Shown here piece after piece: positions 1-7,685 of a stretch of DNA of 64,000 nt (position 1 is its first letter; every line of letters starts with the position of its first letter). Source of the stretch: Aureimonas flava (GTDB taxonomy: Bacteria > Pseudomonadota > Alphaproteobacteria > Rhizobiales > Rhizobiaceae); NCBI RefSeq assembly GCF_003583935.1, contig NZ_QYRN01000005.1, positions 1-64,000 on the forward strand. Direction: 5' to 3'. The position numbers and the translations under genes were made by a program. The notes beneath the pieces are model-generated. The model searched no databases. It was not told the DNA's origin and worked only from the letters and a program-made list of their open reading frames with translations.

Positions 1-99
1 ACCAACCTGACCCAGGGCCAGCGCGACCTGTTCGGAGCCCACACCTTCCACCGCCTCGACCGACCGGGAACCTTCCACCACAAATGGCCCCAGGCATGA
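1..99 (+). CDS. gnd: 6-phosphogluconate dehydrogenase, C-terminal end (partial)
   Basis: Only the last 32 codons and the stop are inside the window. They read as the C-terminus of decarboxylating 6-phosphogluconate dehydrogenase: the stretch 'QRDLFGAHTFHR' followed by an Asp-Arg-Pro-Gly turn and a terminal Phe-His-x-x-Trp resembles the family's 'QRD-FGAHTYER...FH--W' ending. The enzyme converts 6-phosphogluconate to ribulose 5-phosphate and CO2. It stands at the head of a gluconate locus whose kinase (4953-5513) would supply its substrate. The identification rests on a short tail plus context. Confidence 0.75.
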   Translation, partial: TNLTQGQRDLFGAHTFHRLDRPGTFHHKWPQA

Positions 100-213
100 G
101 ATGGGCGGAACGCGCGCAGGCCGCCGGGCGCCGCGTCGAAGGTCGCCGATCCTCGCATGGCGCCCTTGCTCTGTTATCGGTATCATGGTAGTCGGACAGT
201 CAGGGAGAACGGA

Positions 214-981
214 ATGTCGCTGAAGCTTTTCGATCTGACGGGCCGCACGGCCCTCGTCACGGGTTCGGGCCAGGGCATCGGCCTGTCGCTCGCCGAAGGG
301 CTCGCCCGCGCGGGCGCGCGGGTGGTTCTGAACGGACGCGACGCGGCCAAGCTCGAGGCGGCGGCCGGGCGCCTGCGCGCCGAGGGCGTCGCGGTCGAGA
401 TCGCCCCCTTCGACGTGACCGATATCGCGGCCGTGCAGGCCGGCGTCGACCGCGTCGAGGCCGAGATCGGGCCGATCGACATCCTGGTCAACAATGCCGG
501 CATCCAGCGCCGCGCGCCGCTCGAGACCTACCCGGCCGAGACCTGGGCCGAGATCATGCGGGCCAACGTCGATTCGGTGTTCTTCGTCGGCCAGGCGGTC
601 GCCCGGCACATGATCGGGCGCGGGCGCGGCCGGATCATCAACATCGCCAGCCTCCAGGCGCAGGCGGCGCGCTACTCCATCGCGCCCTACACCGCCACCA
701 AGGGCGCGGTGCTGAACCTCACCAAGGGCATGTGCACCGACTGGGCCCGGCACGGGCTGCAGGTCAACGCCATCGGCCCGGGCTATTTCGAGACGCCGCT
801 GAACCAGGCGCTGGTGGACGATCCGAAGTTCACCGAGTGGCTCCAGGTTCGCACGCCGACCGGCCGCTGGGGCAAGGTGGAGGAACTGCAGGGCGCCTGC
901 ATCTTCCTCGCCTCCGACGCGGCGAGCTTCGTCAACGGTCAGATCGTCTATGTCGACGGCGGGGTGCTGGCGACGCTCTAG
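214..981 (+). CDS. SDR-family gluconate 5-dehydrogenase-like oxidoreductase
   Basis: A 255-residue classical short-chain dehydrogenase. The NAD(P)-binding Rossmann motif TGSGQGIG lies near residue 16, NNAG near residue 93, the catalytic Ser in 'NIASLQ' near 147, and the YxxxK pair 'YTATK' near 160. The C-terminal 'GQIVYVDGG' is typical of the family. The frame is open upstream to 157, but ATG 214 is preceded by GGGAG and starts right before the fold, so I chose it. Gluconokinase and 6-phosphogluconate dehydrogenase nearby suggest interconversion of gluconate and 5-ketogluconate (Gno/IdnO type). Substrate specificity is inferred from context and overall resemblance. Confidence 0.8.
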   Translation: MSLKLFDLTGRTALVTGSGQGIGLSLAEGLARAGARVVLNGRDAAKLEAAAGRLRAEGVAVEIAPFDVTDIAAVQAGVDRVEAEIGPIDILVNNAGIQRRAPLETYPAETWAEIMRANVDSVFFVGQAVARHMIGRGRGRIINIASLQAQAARYSIAPYTATKGAVLNLTKGMCTDWARHGLQVNAIGPGYFETPLNQALVDDPKFTEWLQVRTPTGRWGKVEELQGACIFLASDAASFVNGQIVYVDGGVLATL

Positions 982-1059
982 ACCTCGGTCGCCCGGCGGC
1001 TGGGAGGCCGCCGCGACCCCCTTTTTCGGAACTTCACGAACGCCATGGGAGGCAAGGGC

Positions 1060-1878
1060 ATGAAGAACACGACACGACGCGGGGCCATCAAGGCCGCGTT
1101 CCTGGGCTCGCTCTGCGCGGCCCTCCTGGCCGCGGCGGCCCCGAGCCCCGCCGAGGCGGTCACGCTCGCCGACATCCAGAGCCGCGGCACGGTGCGCATC
1201 GGCGTCCTGACCGGGGCGCCCCCGATGGGCATGATCGACGAGAAGGGCAATCCGAGCGGCTACGACGTGGACGTGGCCAACCAGGTCGCCCAGTACATGG
1301 GCCTGCCGGTCGAGCTCGTCCCGCTGACGCCCCCGGCGCGCATTCCCGCGCTCCAGACCGGCCAGGTGGACTTCCTGGTCGCCACGCTCGCGCCCACCGG
1401 CGAGCGCGCCAAATCGGTGATGTTCACTTCGCCCTATTCCGCCTTCAACATGGTGATCGTCTCGGGCCCGAACGAGAAGTTCGAGAACCTCGACGCGCTG
1501 AAGGGCAAGCGCGTCGCCGTGAACCGCGGTTCCTCGCAGGAGACGGCGCTGCGTCGTGCCAACGTGGACGGGCTGGAGATCGTCGTCTTCGAGGACGATT
1601 CCACCTCCGCGCAGGCGCTCGTCGCGGGCCAGGTCGACGCCACCGCGCTGCCCTCCACCGTGGCCAACGGTCTCCTGCAGCAGGCACCGCAGGCCGGCCT
1701 CCAGATCGGCTTCACCTTCTTCCGCCAGGGCAATTCCATGGCGGTGCAACCGGGCGACTTCGACCTTCTCCAGTACCTCAACACCTCGATCTACCTGATG
1801 AAGGTGTCGGGCGAGCTGGACAAGATCGCCGTGAAGTGGACCGGCGATCCGCTTCCCGCCACGCTGCCCGCCTTCTGA
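1060..1878 (+). CDS. ABC transporter substrate-binding protein, family 3
   Basis: A periplasmic binding protein of 272 residues. The N-terminus has Arg-Arg at 6-7, a hydrophobic stretch and an Ala-x-Ala cleavage site near residue 33, so it is exported, possibly by Tat. The mature part has the family-3 (SBP_bac_3) layout: 'GTVRIGVL' at its start, 'PSGYDVDVA' and 'GKRVAVNRGS' in the middle. ATG 1060 is preferred over ATG 1045 because GGGAGG at 1047-1052 sits seven bases before it. It is the first gene of a binding protein-permease-permease-ATPase operon. Family 3 usually binds polar amino acids, but the surrounding gluconate genes make a sugar acid possible. Confidence 0.88.
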   Translation: MKNTTRRGAIKAAFLGSLCAALLAAAAPSPAEAVTLADIQSRGTVRIGVLTGAPPMGMIDEKGNPSGYDVDVANQVAQYMGLPVELVPLTPPARIPALQTGQVDFLVATLAPTGERAKSVMFTSPYSAFNMVIVSGPNEKFENLDALKGKRVAVNRGSSQETALRRANVDGLEIVVFEDDSTSAQALVAGQVDATALPSTVANGLLQQAPQAGLQIGFTFFRQGNSMAVQPGDFDLLQYLNTSIYLMKVSGELDKIAVKWTGDPLPATLPAF

Positions 1879-1885
1879 GGCGCCC

Positions 1886-1912
1886 GGACGCCGGCCCCAG
1901 CGGCCGGCGTCC
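1886..1912 (+). other. Stem-loop between binding-protein and permease genes
   Basis: An 11-bp perfect stem (1886-1896 with 1902-1912) and a 5-base loop lie in the 62-base gap after the binding-protein gene. No T-run follows, so it is unlikely to be a strong terminator. Hairpins at this place in ABC operons commonly protect the upstream message, so that binding protein is made in excess over permease. That role is inferred. Confidence 0.55.
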
Positions 1913-1940
1913 TTCCCCCTTCGCGCCGGATTCAACTCCC

Positions 1941-2645
1941 ATGAACTACACGTTCCAGTTCGGCGTCCTGGCGCAATACCAGGACGAGCTCCTGGCGGGG
2001 CTGTGGCTGACGATCCAGATCTCGGTCTTCGCGATCGTCTGCGGCACCGCCTTCGGCATTCTCTTCGCCGCGCTGCGCTCCGTCGCCGGGCGTCCGGTGC
2101 GCATCCCGATCGACGCCTATGTCGAGCTAATCCGCAACACGCCCTTCCTGGTGCAGCTCTTCATCATCTATTTCGGCCTGCCGGCCGGCGGGATGCGGGT
2201 CAGCGCCATCACGGCCGCGCTGATCGGCGTCACCATCAATCTTGCGGCCTATTCCACCGAGATCGTGCGCGCCGGCATCGAGGCGATCCACAAGTCGCAG
2301 ATCGAGGCGGGCGAGGCGCTCGGCTTCACCCGCGTCCAGATCTTCCGCTACGTGGTCATCATCCCGGCGCTGCAGAAGGTCTATCCGGCCCTCTCGTCCC
2401 AGTTCGTGCTGATGATGCTGGCGACCTCGATCTGCTCGGCGATCTCGGTGGGCGAGCTCACCGCCGCGGCCTCGTTCGTCCAGTCGCAGAGCTACCGCTC
2501 GTTCGAGGTCTACCTTGCCGTCACCGCCCTCTATCTCGTGCTGGCGCTGGCGCTGCGCGCGATCCTGGCGCTGATCGGTCTCTGGCTCTTCGGCCGGCGC
2601 ACCGCGCGGCGCGCGCTCAAGCCCGTGGTGGAGGCGTCGGCATGA
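1941..2645 (+). CDS. Amino-acid-type ABC transporter permease (HisM/GlnP family)
   Basis: A 234-residue inner-membrane permease with about five hydrophobic segments. The cytoplasmic EAA loop is clear: 'IEAGEALGFTRVQIFRYVVI' around residues 130-150, which contacts the ATPase. The family signature 'ELIRNTPFLVQLFI' lies near residues 65-78. The start is ATG 1941, 28 bases after the intergenic stem-loop. The stop overlaps the second permease by four bases (ATGA), which suggests translational coupling and a heterodimeric channel. Confidence 0.87.
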   Translation: MNYTFQFGVLAQYQDELLAGLWLTIQISVFAIVCGTAFGILFAALRSVAGRPVRIPIDAYVELIRNTPFLVQLFIIYFGLPAGGMRVSAITAALIGVTINLAAYSTEIVRAGIEAIHKSQIEAGEALGFTRVQIFRYVVIIPALQKVYPALSSQFVLMMLATSICSAISVGELTAAASFVQSQSYRSFEVYLAVTALYLVLALALRAILALIGLWLFGRRTARRALKPVVEASA

Positions 2646-3289
2646 TCTTCCGCTCGTTCGGCACGTCCGAGTTCCTGTTCCTCCTCCAATCGCTCCAGTG
2701 GACGCTGATCCTCACCGCGCTGGCGCTGGGCGGCGGCGGGCTCGTCGGCTTCTTTCTGGCGCTGGCCCGCGCGTCCCGGCTCCGGCCGCTGCGCATTCTG
2801 GCCGGCACCTATATCCAGGTGATCCAGGGCATCCCGGTCCTGATGATCCTGTTCCTGTCGTTCTACGGCCTGGCGCTTCTGGGCTACCGCCTGCCGCCGC
2901 TGGTGGCGGCCGGCATCTCGATGACGGTCTACGCCTCGGCCTATCTCGGCGAAATCTGGCGCGGCTCGATCCAGTCGGTTCCCAAGCAGCAATGGGAAGC
3001 TTCGGAATCGCTGGCGATGACGCGCGCCCAGCAATATCGCTACGTGATCCTGCCCCAGGCGGTCCGCCTGTCGCTGCCCTCGACGGTGGGCTTCGCCGTG
3101 CAGGTGGTGAAGAACACCTCGATCGCCTCGCTGATCGGCTTCGTGGAGCTCGCCCGCGCCGGCCAGCTCGTGAACAACGCCACCTTCCAGCCCTTCCGCG
3201 TCTTCGTGGTCGTGGCCGTCCTTTACTTCATCGTCTGCTACCCGCTGTCGCTCCTGTCCCGGCGGCTGGAGAGGAGGTTCCATGCCTGA
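2642..3289 (+). CDS. Amino-acid-type ABC transporter permease, second subunit
   Basis: A 215-residue membrane protein of the same HisM/GlnP family as its neighbour. It has 'YIQVIQGIPVLMILF' near residues 57-71 and an EAA loop 'WEASESLAMTRAQQYRYVIL' near residues 118-138. It starts at the ATG overlapping the previous stop and itself overlaps the ATPase gene by eight bases. Two distinct permeases with one ATPase and one binding protein make a complete importer of the polar amino-acid uptake (PAAT) class. The transported substrate cannot be read from the permease. Confidence 0.87.
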   Translation: MIFRSFGTSEFLFLLQSLQWTLILTALALGGGGLVGFFLALARASRLRPLRILAGTYIQVIQGIPVLMILFLSFYGLALLGYRLPPLVAAGISMTVYASAYLGEIWRGSIQSVPKQQWEASESLAMTRAQQYRYVILPQAVRLSLPSTVGFAVQVVKNTSIASLIGFVELARAGQLVNNATFQPFRVFVVVAVLYFIVCYPLSLLSRRLERRFHA

Positions 3290-4013
3290 GGTCGCCATTC
3301 GGGACGTGCGCAAGAGCTTCGGCGCGGTGGAGGTGCTCAAGGGCATCACCATGGAGGTCGATCGCGGCGAGGTGACCGCGCTGATCGGCCGCTCGGGCTC
3401 CGGCAAGTCGACCCTGCTTCGCTGCGTCAACGGGCTGGAGGCGATCAACGCCGGCTCGATCGAGATCGCCGGCCACCGGGTCGGCACCGACAAGGCTGGC
3501 CTGCGGGCGCTGCGGCGGGACGTCGGCATCGTGTTCCAAAGCTACAACCTGTTTCCGCACCTGTCGGTCGGCGAGAACATCATGCTCGCCCCGCGCATCG
3601 TGAAGTCCGTGTCGCGCGCCGAAAGCCGCACCACCGCCGAGGAGGTGCTGGCGCTCGTCGGCCTGTCGGAGAAGTTCGACAGCTATCCGGACGAGCTGTC
3701 CGGCGGCCAGCAGCAGCGCGTCGCCATCGCCCGCTCGCTGGCCATGCGGCCCAAGGTGATGCTGTTCGACGAGGTCACCTCGGCGCTCGACCCCGAGCTC
3801 ACCGGCGAGGTGTTGGCCGTCATGGAAGAGCTCGCGGAAGGCGGCATGACCATGCTCCTCGTGACCCACGAGATGGGCTTCGCGCGGCGCGTCGCCAACA
3901 CGACCGTGTTCATGCACCAGGGCCGCATCCACGAGGCGGGTCCCTCGCGCGAACTGTTCGAGAACCCCAAGACCCCGGAGCTCGCCCAGTTCGTGCGCTC
4001 CGACGTCAAGTAG
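3282..4013 (+). CDS. ABC transporter ATP-binding protein (PAAT class)
   Basis: A 243-residue ATPase that drives the importer encoded just upstream. The Walker A motif GRSGSGKST is near residues 36-44, the Q-loop is 'IVFQSYNLFPHL', the signature is 'LSGGQQQRVAIARSL', the Walker B is 'VMLFDEVTSALD', and a His switch follows in 'LVTHEMGFA'. The length and the ending '...ENPKTPELAQFVRS' match the GlnQ/HisP family. The start overlaps the second permease by eight bases. The four transporter genes form one operon, with the 2-hydroxyacid dehydrogenase following after seven bases. Confidence 0.9.
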   Translation: MPEVAIRDVRKSFGAVEVLKGITMEVDRGEVTALIGRSGSGKSTLLRCVNGLEAINAGSIEIAGHRVGTDKAGLRALRRDVGIVFQSYNLFPHLSVGENIMLAPRIVKSVSRAESRTTAEEVLALVGLSEKFDSYPDELSGGQQQRVAIARSLAMRPKVMLFDEVTSALDPELTGEVLAVMEELAEGGMTMLLVTHEMGFARRVANTTVFMHQGRIHEAGPSRELFENPKTPELAQFVRSDVK

Positions 4014-4020
4014 GAACACC

Positions 4021-4956
4021 ATGGCCACCGAGATCCTGCAGCTCTGCCCCCTGATGCCGTCGCTGGAGGCGGCGCTCGCCGAGCGCTTCACCGTCCACCG
4101 GTTCTTCGAAGCGGACGATCCCGAAGCGTTCCTGGATGGGAATGCCGGGCGCCTGCGCGGGGTGGTCACCGGCGGCCATCTCGGCCTGCCGACCGATCTC
4201 GCCGCCCGCCTGCCGGCGCTCGAGATCGTCGCCATCAACGGTGTCGGCTTCGACAAGGTCGACCTCGCGGAGGCCCGGCGGCGCGGCGTGCGCGTGTCCA
4301 ACACGCCGGACGTCCTCACCGAGGACGTGGCGGACCTGGCCATCGGCCTCATCGTGTCCGCGCTGCGCCAGATCCCGCAGGGCGACGCGCATGTGCGCGC
4401 CGGGCGCTGGCTCGAGGGCGACCTGCCGCTGGGCTCCAAGGTCTCGCGCCGACGCTACGGCATCTTCGGCTTCGGACGCATCGGCCAGGCCATCGCCCGC
4501 CGGCTCGCGGGCTTCGACGCCGAGATCGGCTATGCCAGCCGCTCGCCGGTCGACACGCCCGTGCGCGCCTTTCCCGACATCGCCGCGCTCGCCGCCTGGA
4601 GCGACGTCCTGGTGATCGCCGCCTCGGCCTCGCCGGAAACGCGCAACGTGGTCGACGCGGCGGTGCTCGAAGCGCTCGGCCCTCGAGGCCTCCTCGTCAA
4701 CGTGGCGCGCGGCTCGCTCGTCGACGAGCCGGCGCTGATCGCGGCGCTGGAGGCGGGCCGCATCGCCGGCGCGGCGCTGGACGTCTTCGCCGACGAGCCG
4801 CGCGTGCCCAATCAGCTCCTCGCGCTTCCGGGCGTCGTCGTCACGCCGCACATGGCCAGCGCCACCCATGAGACGCGCCAGGCGATGGCCGACCTCGTCC
4901 TCGCCAATCTCGACGCCCACTTCGCCGGTCGCGAGATGCCGAGCGCGCTCGTATGA
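4021..4956 (+). CDS. D-isomer-specific 2-hydroxyacid dehydrogenase
   Basis: A 311-residue NAD(P)H-dependent reductase of the D-2-hydroxyacid dehydrogenase family. The nucleotide-binding motif is 'GFGRIGQAIARRL' near residues 150-162. The catalytic trio is visible as Arg in 'NVARGSLVDE', Glu in 'DVFADEP' and His in 'VTPHMAS'. It resembles the glyoxylate/hydroxypyruvate reductase or 2-ketogluconate reductase subgroup. Its place between a solute importer and gluconokinase (stop overlapping gntK by four bases) favours reduction of 2-ketogluconate to gluconate. Hydroxypyruvate or glyoxylate cannot be excluded. Confidence 0.82.
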   Translation: MATEILQLCPLMPSLEAALAERFTVHRFFEADDPEAFLDGNAGRLRGVVTGGHLGLPTDLAARLPALEIVAINGVGFDKVDLAEARRRGVRVSNTPDVLTEDVADLAIGLIVSALRQIPQGDAHVRAGRWLEGDLPLGSKVSRRRYGIFGFGRIGQAIARRLAGFDAEIGYASRSPVDTPVRAFPDIAALAAWSDVLVIAASASPETRNVVDAAVLEALGPRGLLVNVARGSLVDEPALIAALEAGRIAGAALDVFADEPRVPNQLLALPGVVVTPHMASATHETRQAMADLVLANLDAHFAGREMPSALV

Positions 4957-5513
4957 CAGGCGCCGGGCCGGAGGCGGCCGCGCGGCAGACCGCCGCCGCC
5001 GCTCCGCCGCCCGTCGTCGTGGTCATGGGCGTGTCCGGTGCCGGCAAGACCACGCTCGGCCGGATGCTGGCGGCGAGACACGCCTTCCGCTTCCTGGATG
5101 GCGACGACTTCCATCCGGCCGACAACGTCGCGAAGATGCGCGCCGGCATCCCCCTCGACGATTCCGACCGGGCGCCCTGGCTGCAGTGCCTTTCCGATAT
5201 CCTGTCGCAAGCGGGCGAGCCGACGGTGCTGGCCTGTTCGGCATTGAAGGCCTGCTACCGGGAGGCGCTCGCCGCCCGCTGCCCGCAGGCGTTCTTCGTC
5301 CACCTCGCCGGCAGCCGGCAGGTGATCGGCGGGCGGCTCGCCGCGCGCTCCGGCCACTACATGCCGCCCTCGCTTCTCGCCAGCCAGATGGAGGCTTTGG
5401 AGGCGCCGAGGGACACGGATACGAGCGTCACGCTCGACTGCGGACGGCCCCTCGAAGAGCTGTGCGATGCCGTCCTCTTGGCGCTTGCGGCACGGCGCGC
5501 GGGCGCGGCTTGA
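4953..5513 (+). CDS. gntK: Gluconokinase
   Basis: Phosphorylates gluconate to 6-phosphogluconate, feeding the pentose phosphate or Entner-Doudoroff routes. The 186-residue protein has a P-loop GVSGAGKTT near residues 27-35, then the family signature 'FLDGDDFHPADNVAKM', 'PLDDSDRAPWL' and 'ACSALK'. Compared with the usual GntK of about 175 residues there is an Ala/Pro-rich N-terminal extension of some 20 residues. The start overlaps the preceding dehydrogenase gene by four bases, so it is translationally coupled. With the dehydrogenases and gnd it completes a short ketogluconate-gluconate-6-phosphogluconate pathway. Confidence 0.93.
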   Translation: MTGAGPEAAARQTAAAAPPPVVVVMGVSGAGKTTLGRMLAARHAFRFLDGDDFHPADNVAKMRAGIPLDDSDRAPWLQCLSDILSQAGEPTVLACSALKACYREALAARCPQAFFVHLAGSRQVIGGRLAARSGHYMPPSLLASQMEALEAPRDTDTSVTLDCGRPLEELCDAVLLALAARRAGAA

Positions 5514-5607
5514 ACCATCTGTCGGAGGATCGCCGCGCTCGTCGGATGCGACGCGCCGCGCTCGAACGGAGCGCGCTTCGATAGCCCGCAGCCGTCCTCC
5601 GAAGATC

Positions 5608-6010
5608 ATGAGCCCTCCCACGATCGGCGTGGTGGCGGTCGTCTCGCGCGCCTGTACGCCTGGCGGACACGTGCCGCCGGCCGACCGCGAGCGCATCGAC
5701 GAGGCCGCCCAGGCTGTCGGCTACCGGCCGAACATCGTCGCCCGGTCCCTCTCGACACGCCGCGCCAACACCATTGCCGTCGCCATGACGCGTCCGGGAA
5801 CGCGTTCCTTGCCGACCGTCCGCAACGGTCTCGGGAACGAGCTGCAGGCGACGGGCTCCAGATGCTCCTGTTTCTGACCGGCCCCCACACAGATCCCGAT
5901 CCGCCGATCGACGCGCTCCCGCGCCACCGGCTCGACGCCATCGTCCTGTCGGCGATCCGCTTCTCCCGTGCTGGATGCCACTTGCTGTCCCGTCCGCTCC
6001 GATCCTCGCG
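5608..6010 (+). pseudogene. Decayed LacI-family regulator (probable gluconate repressor)
   Basis: From ATG 5608 the frame reads 'PPTIGVVAV', then 'VSRACTPGGHVPPADRERI', then 'AVGYRPNIVARSLSTRR' and 'ANTIAVAMTR'. This is a LacI/GalR DNA-binding head and hinge, but about eight to ten residues around the turn and recognition helix ('AGVSxMT' in intact relatives) are missing. The frame then runs into a stop at 5877. The expected next block, 'QMLLFLTG...' to 'RLDAIVLSAI', continues in another frame from about 5858 to 5970, which indicates a frameshift. After that no regulator sequence can be followed. A LacI gene beside gntK normally represses gluconate genes, so this copy should be inactive. Confidence 0.7.
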
Positions 6011-6143
6011 GTCGGATAGGGCGCGGCGACACCGAACATCCTGACAGGACGCCCCGTCCTCTCCGGAGCGGTGAACCTGCCGTCCACGATCTGGATTCTC
6101 CGGGAGCCGGGCGTGGCAGCCTCGATCGACGGAGGACCATGCT
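6011..6143. other. Gene-free decayed stretch
   Basis: No plausible gene is visible here on either strand. It probably contains what is left of the C-terminal half of the LacI-type regulator, but I cannot align it by eye. Long minus-strand open frames that cross it are low-complexity Arg/Ser-rich readings typical of GC-rich shadow frames. Confidence 0.4.
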
Positions 6144-6323
6144 GTGGCGCTGACGGCAGCTATCGAGGTGGTCGCGCTCCAGCGGGGTCTTGCGAGCGCC
6201 AGGACCTTCGTCTTCCACATTGGACGGAACGAGTCCATGCCCGCGCTGGTTGTGTCCGAGCGGGCGGCGCGCAGGCTGCCGGTGGCGGCCTCGCTCCGCA
6301 TCACCGCCGCCCGCGTCGAGTAG
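6144..6323 (+). CDS. Possible small ORF with a TOBE/Mop-like pattern
   Basis: A 59-codon frame starts at GTG 6144, eight bases after GGAGG (6131-6135), and ends at TAG 6321-6323. Its beta-rich pattern ('AIEVVALQRG', 'FHIG', 'MPALVVSERAARRLPV', 'ITAARV') resembles molybdate-binding TOBE/Mop domains, in which a Val-x-x-Ile-x-x-Gly strand is followed by 'A-VT-eSa--L-l--G--v-A-iKas-V'. The glycines and lysine normally conserved at the end are missing. It could be a tiny molbindin, a remnant of a larger molybdate protein, or chance. Confidence 0.25.
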   Translation: MALTAAIEVVALQRGLASARTFVFHIGRNESMPALVVSERAARRLPVAASLRITAARVE

Positions 6324-6471
6324 GGAAAGCTGATGGTGCCGGACGTCCCGATCGCCCTGCCGCCACGGCTCGTCATCCTTATGGCAGCCCGCCGGATCGT
6401 CGCCGGGCTCGCCGCCAACGTCGTAAAAGGCTGGGAAGCAGGGCGCGACAGGGAAAGGGAGGCCCGCCGCG

Positions 6472-7182
6472 ATGGTCGACATCTCCGAATGGGGTCGGTG
6501 GCTTCTCTCGCCCCTGTCGGGCGCGAGCCACCACGAGATCGCGCCATGGGCCTACTGGCACGCGCGCATGATGGTGATGGGGTGGGGCGTGCTTCTGCCC
6601 CTGGGCATGATCGTCGCTCGATTCTTCAAGATCGTGCGAGCGTCCGACTGGCCGGCGACGCTCGACCGCAAGTTCTGGTGGCACGCCCACCTGACGTTTC
6701 AGATCGCCGGCATCGGCGTCATGACGCTGGGACTGTTGCTTGCCTACGGGCGGGGCGAGGGCGCCTCCGAACTGGCGCGCCTCCACCACCTCGTCGGCTG
6801 GACCGTCGTTCTGATGGGGTGGTCCCAGGTCCTGGGCGGCCTGCTGCGCGGCACCAAGGGCGGACCCACCGGCACGACGATCCGCGGCGACCACTACGAC
6901 ATGACGCTTCGCCGGGTCGTCTTCGAGTATCTGCACAAGTTCGGCGGCTGGGCCACCCTGCCACTCGTCGTCGTCACCACCACGATCGGTCTCGTCATGG
7001 TCGATGCTCCACGCTGGATGCCGCTCCTGATCGGCGGATGGTGGGGAGGACTGGCCCTCGCGTTCGTCCTCCTGCAGCGACAGGGATGCTGCATCGACAC
7101 CTATCAGGCGATCTGGGGTCCGGAACCCGTGCATCCGGGAAACGCCAGGATGCCGATCGGATGGCGTGTCACGCGTCGCTGA
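6472..7182 (+). CDS. Cytochrome b561 domain membrane protein
   Basis: A 236-residue integral membrane protein with about six hydrophobic segments. Histidines placed as in eukaryote-type b561 electron-transfer domains are at residues 30 ('AYWHARMM'), 71/73 ('WWHAHLTF'), 105/106 ('LHHLVGW') and 155 ('EYLHKFGGW'). These would ligate two b hemes. Such proteins carry electrons across the membrane, often with a periplasmic redox partner; none is obvious next door. The gene is alone between a decayed region and tRNA-Arg. I infer electron transfer only; donor and acceptor are unknown. Confidence 0.72.
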   Translation: MVDISEWGRWLLSPLSGASHHEIAPWAYWHARMMVMGWGVLLPLGMIVARFFKIVRASDWPATLDRKFWWHAHLTFQIAGIGVMTLGLLLAYGRGEGASELARLHHLVGWTVVLMGWSQVLGGLLRGTKGGPTGTTIRGDHYDMTLRRVVFEYLHKFGGWATLPLVVVTTTIGLVMVDAPRWMPLLIGGWWGGLALAFVLLQRQGCCIDTYQAIWGPEPVHPGNARMPIGWRVTRR

Positions 7183-7467
7183 CACCGCACAGGCACGCCA
7201 CGCGGCACGGCAGCCACCGGCGATCCGCGGCCGCCGCGGCAAAGCTCGGCGCGACTGTCGAACCCGGCCGCAAGCGGACGGTATCTCCCCCGGCGAGATC
7301 GCCGACGGGCCCTCGCATAGGGGAGATCCCGGCAATCGCCTCAGCCGCGAGCTGCGTTGTCCGCGGCATCCACGCAAACGTCGTGTTGATCGACCAAAAT
7401 GCCAAGTCAGCACACGCCACTGCGCGTGGGTCTCGACAATTCAACGGCAGCTTCGGTAATCGGAAGT
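7183..7467. other. Intergenic region before tRNA-Arg, nothing recognised
   Basis: About 285 bases between the b561 gene and the tRNA 3' end. Open frames that cross it are short and of unusual composition. No integrase, direct repeat of the tRNA end or terminator with a T-run is apparent. Confidence 0.4.
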
Positions 7468-7543
7468 GGCGCGCCCGAAAGGATTCGAACCTCTGACCCC
7501 CAGATTCGTAGTCTGGTGCTCTATCCAGCTGAGCTACGGGCGC
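7468..7543 (-). tRNA. tRNA-Arg (anticodon ACG)
   Basis: On the minus strand a 76-base cloverleaf is complete, including the encoded CCA. The 7-bp acceptor stem GCGCCCG/CGGGCGC, the D-arm 'GCTC...GAGC', the anticodon stem CCAGA/UCUGG with loop CTACGAA, and the T-arm 'AGAGG-TTCGAAT-CCTTT' are all present. The anticodon ACG at 7509-7507 reads CGU and, after A34-to-I editing, also CGC and CGA arginine codons. Confidence 0.96.
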
Positions 7544-7685
7544 CTGGAACGGTTGGGTTGGCCCCGGCCGTTCGTGAGGGGTAACTAGACAAGTCGCGGG
7601 GCGATTGCAAGCGATTCTGCGAGGGTGCCGCGCGGTTCGTGGCAAGGCCCTGAATTTGATGTGGTTCCGTGACGTCCGGGGCCGT

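Noticed and set aside
732-1940. Upstream extension of the first permease frame
   Set aside because: It is the out-of-frame shadow of the dehydrogenase and binding-protein genes; the family start is ATG 1941.
5606-6547. Long minus-strand open frames (up to 313 codons) over the decayed regulator
   Set aside because: Their translations are Arg/Ser-rich without any family pattern, several overlapping minus-strand frames are open at once, and the plus strand carries recognisable LacI sequence.
7468-7543. tRNA-Arg as an integrated-element attachment site
   Set aside because: No integrase gene and no direct repeat of the tRNA end is visible nearby.
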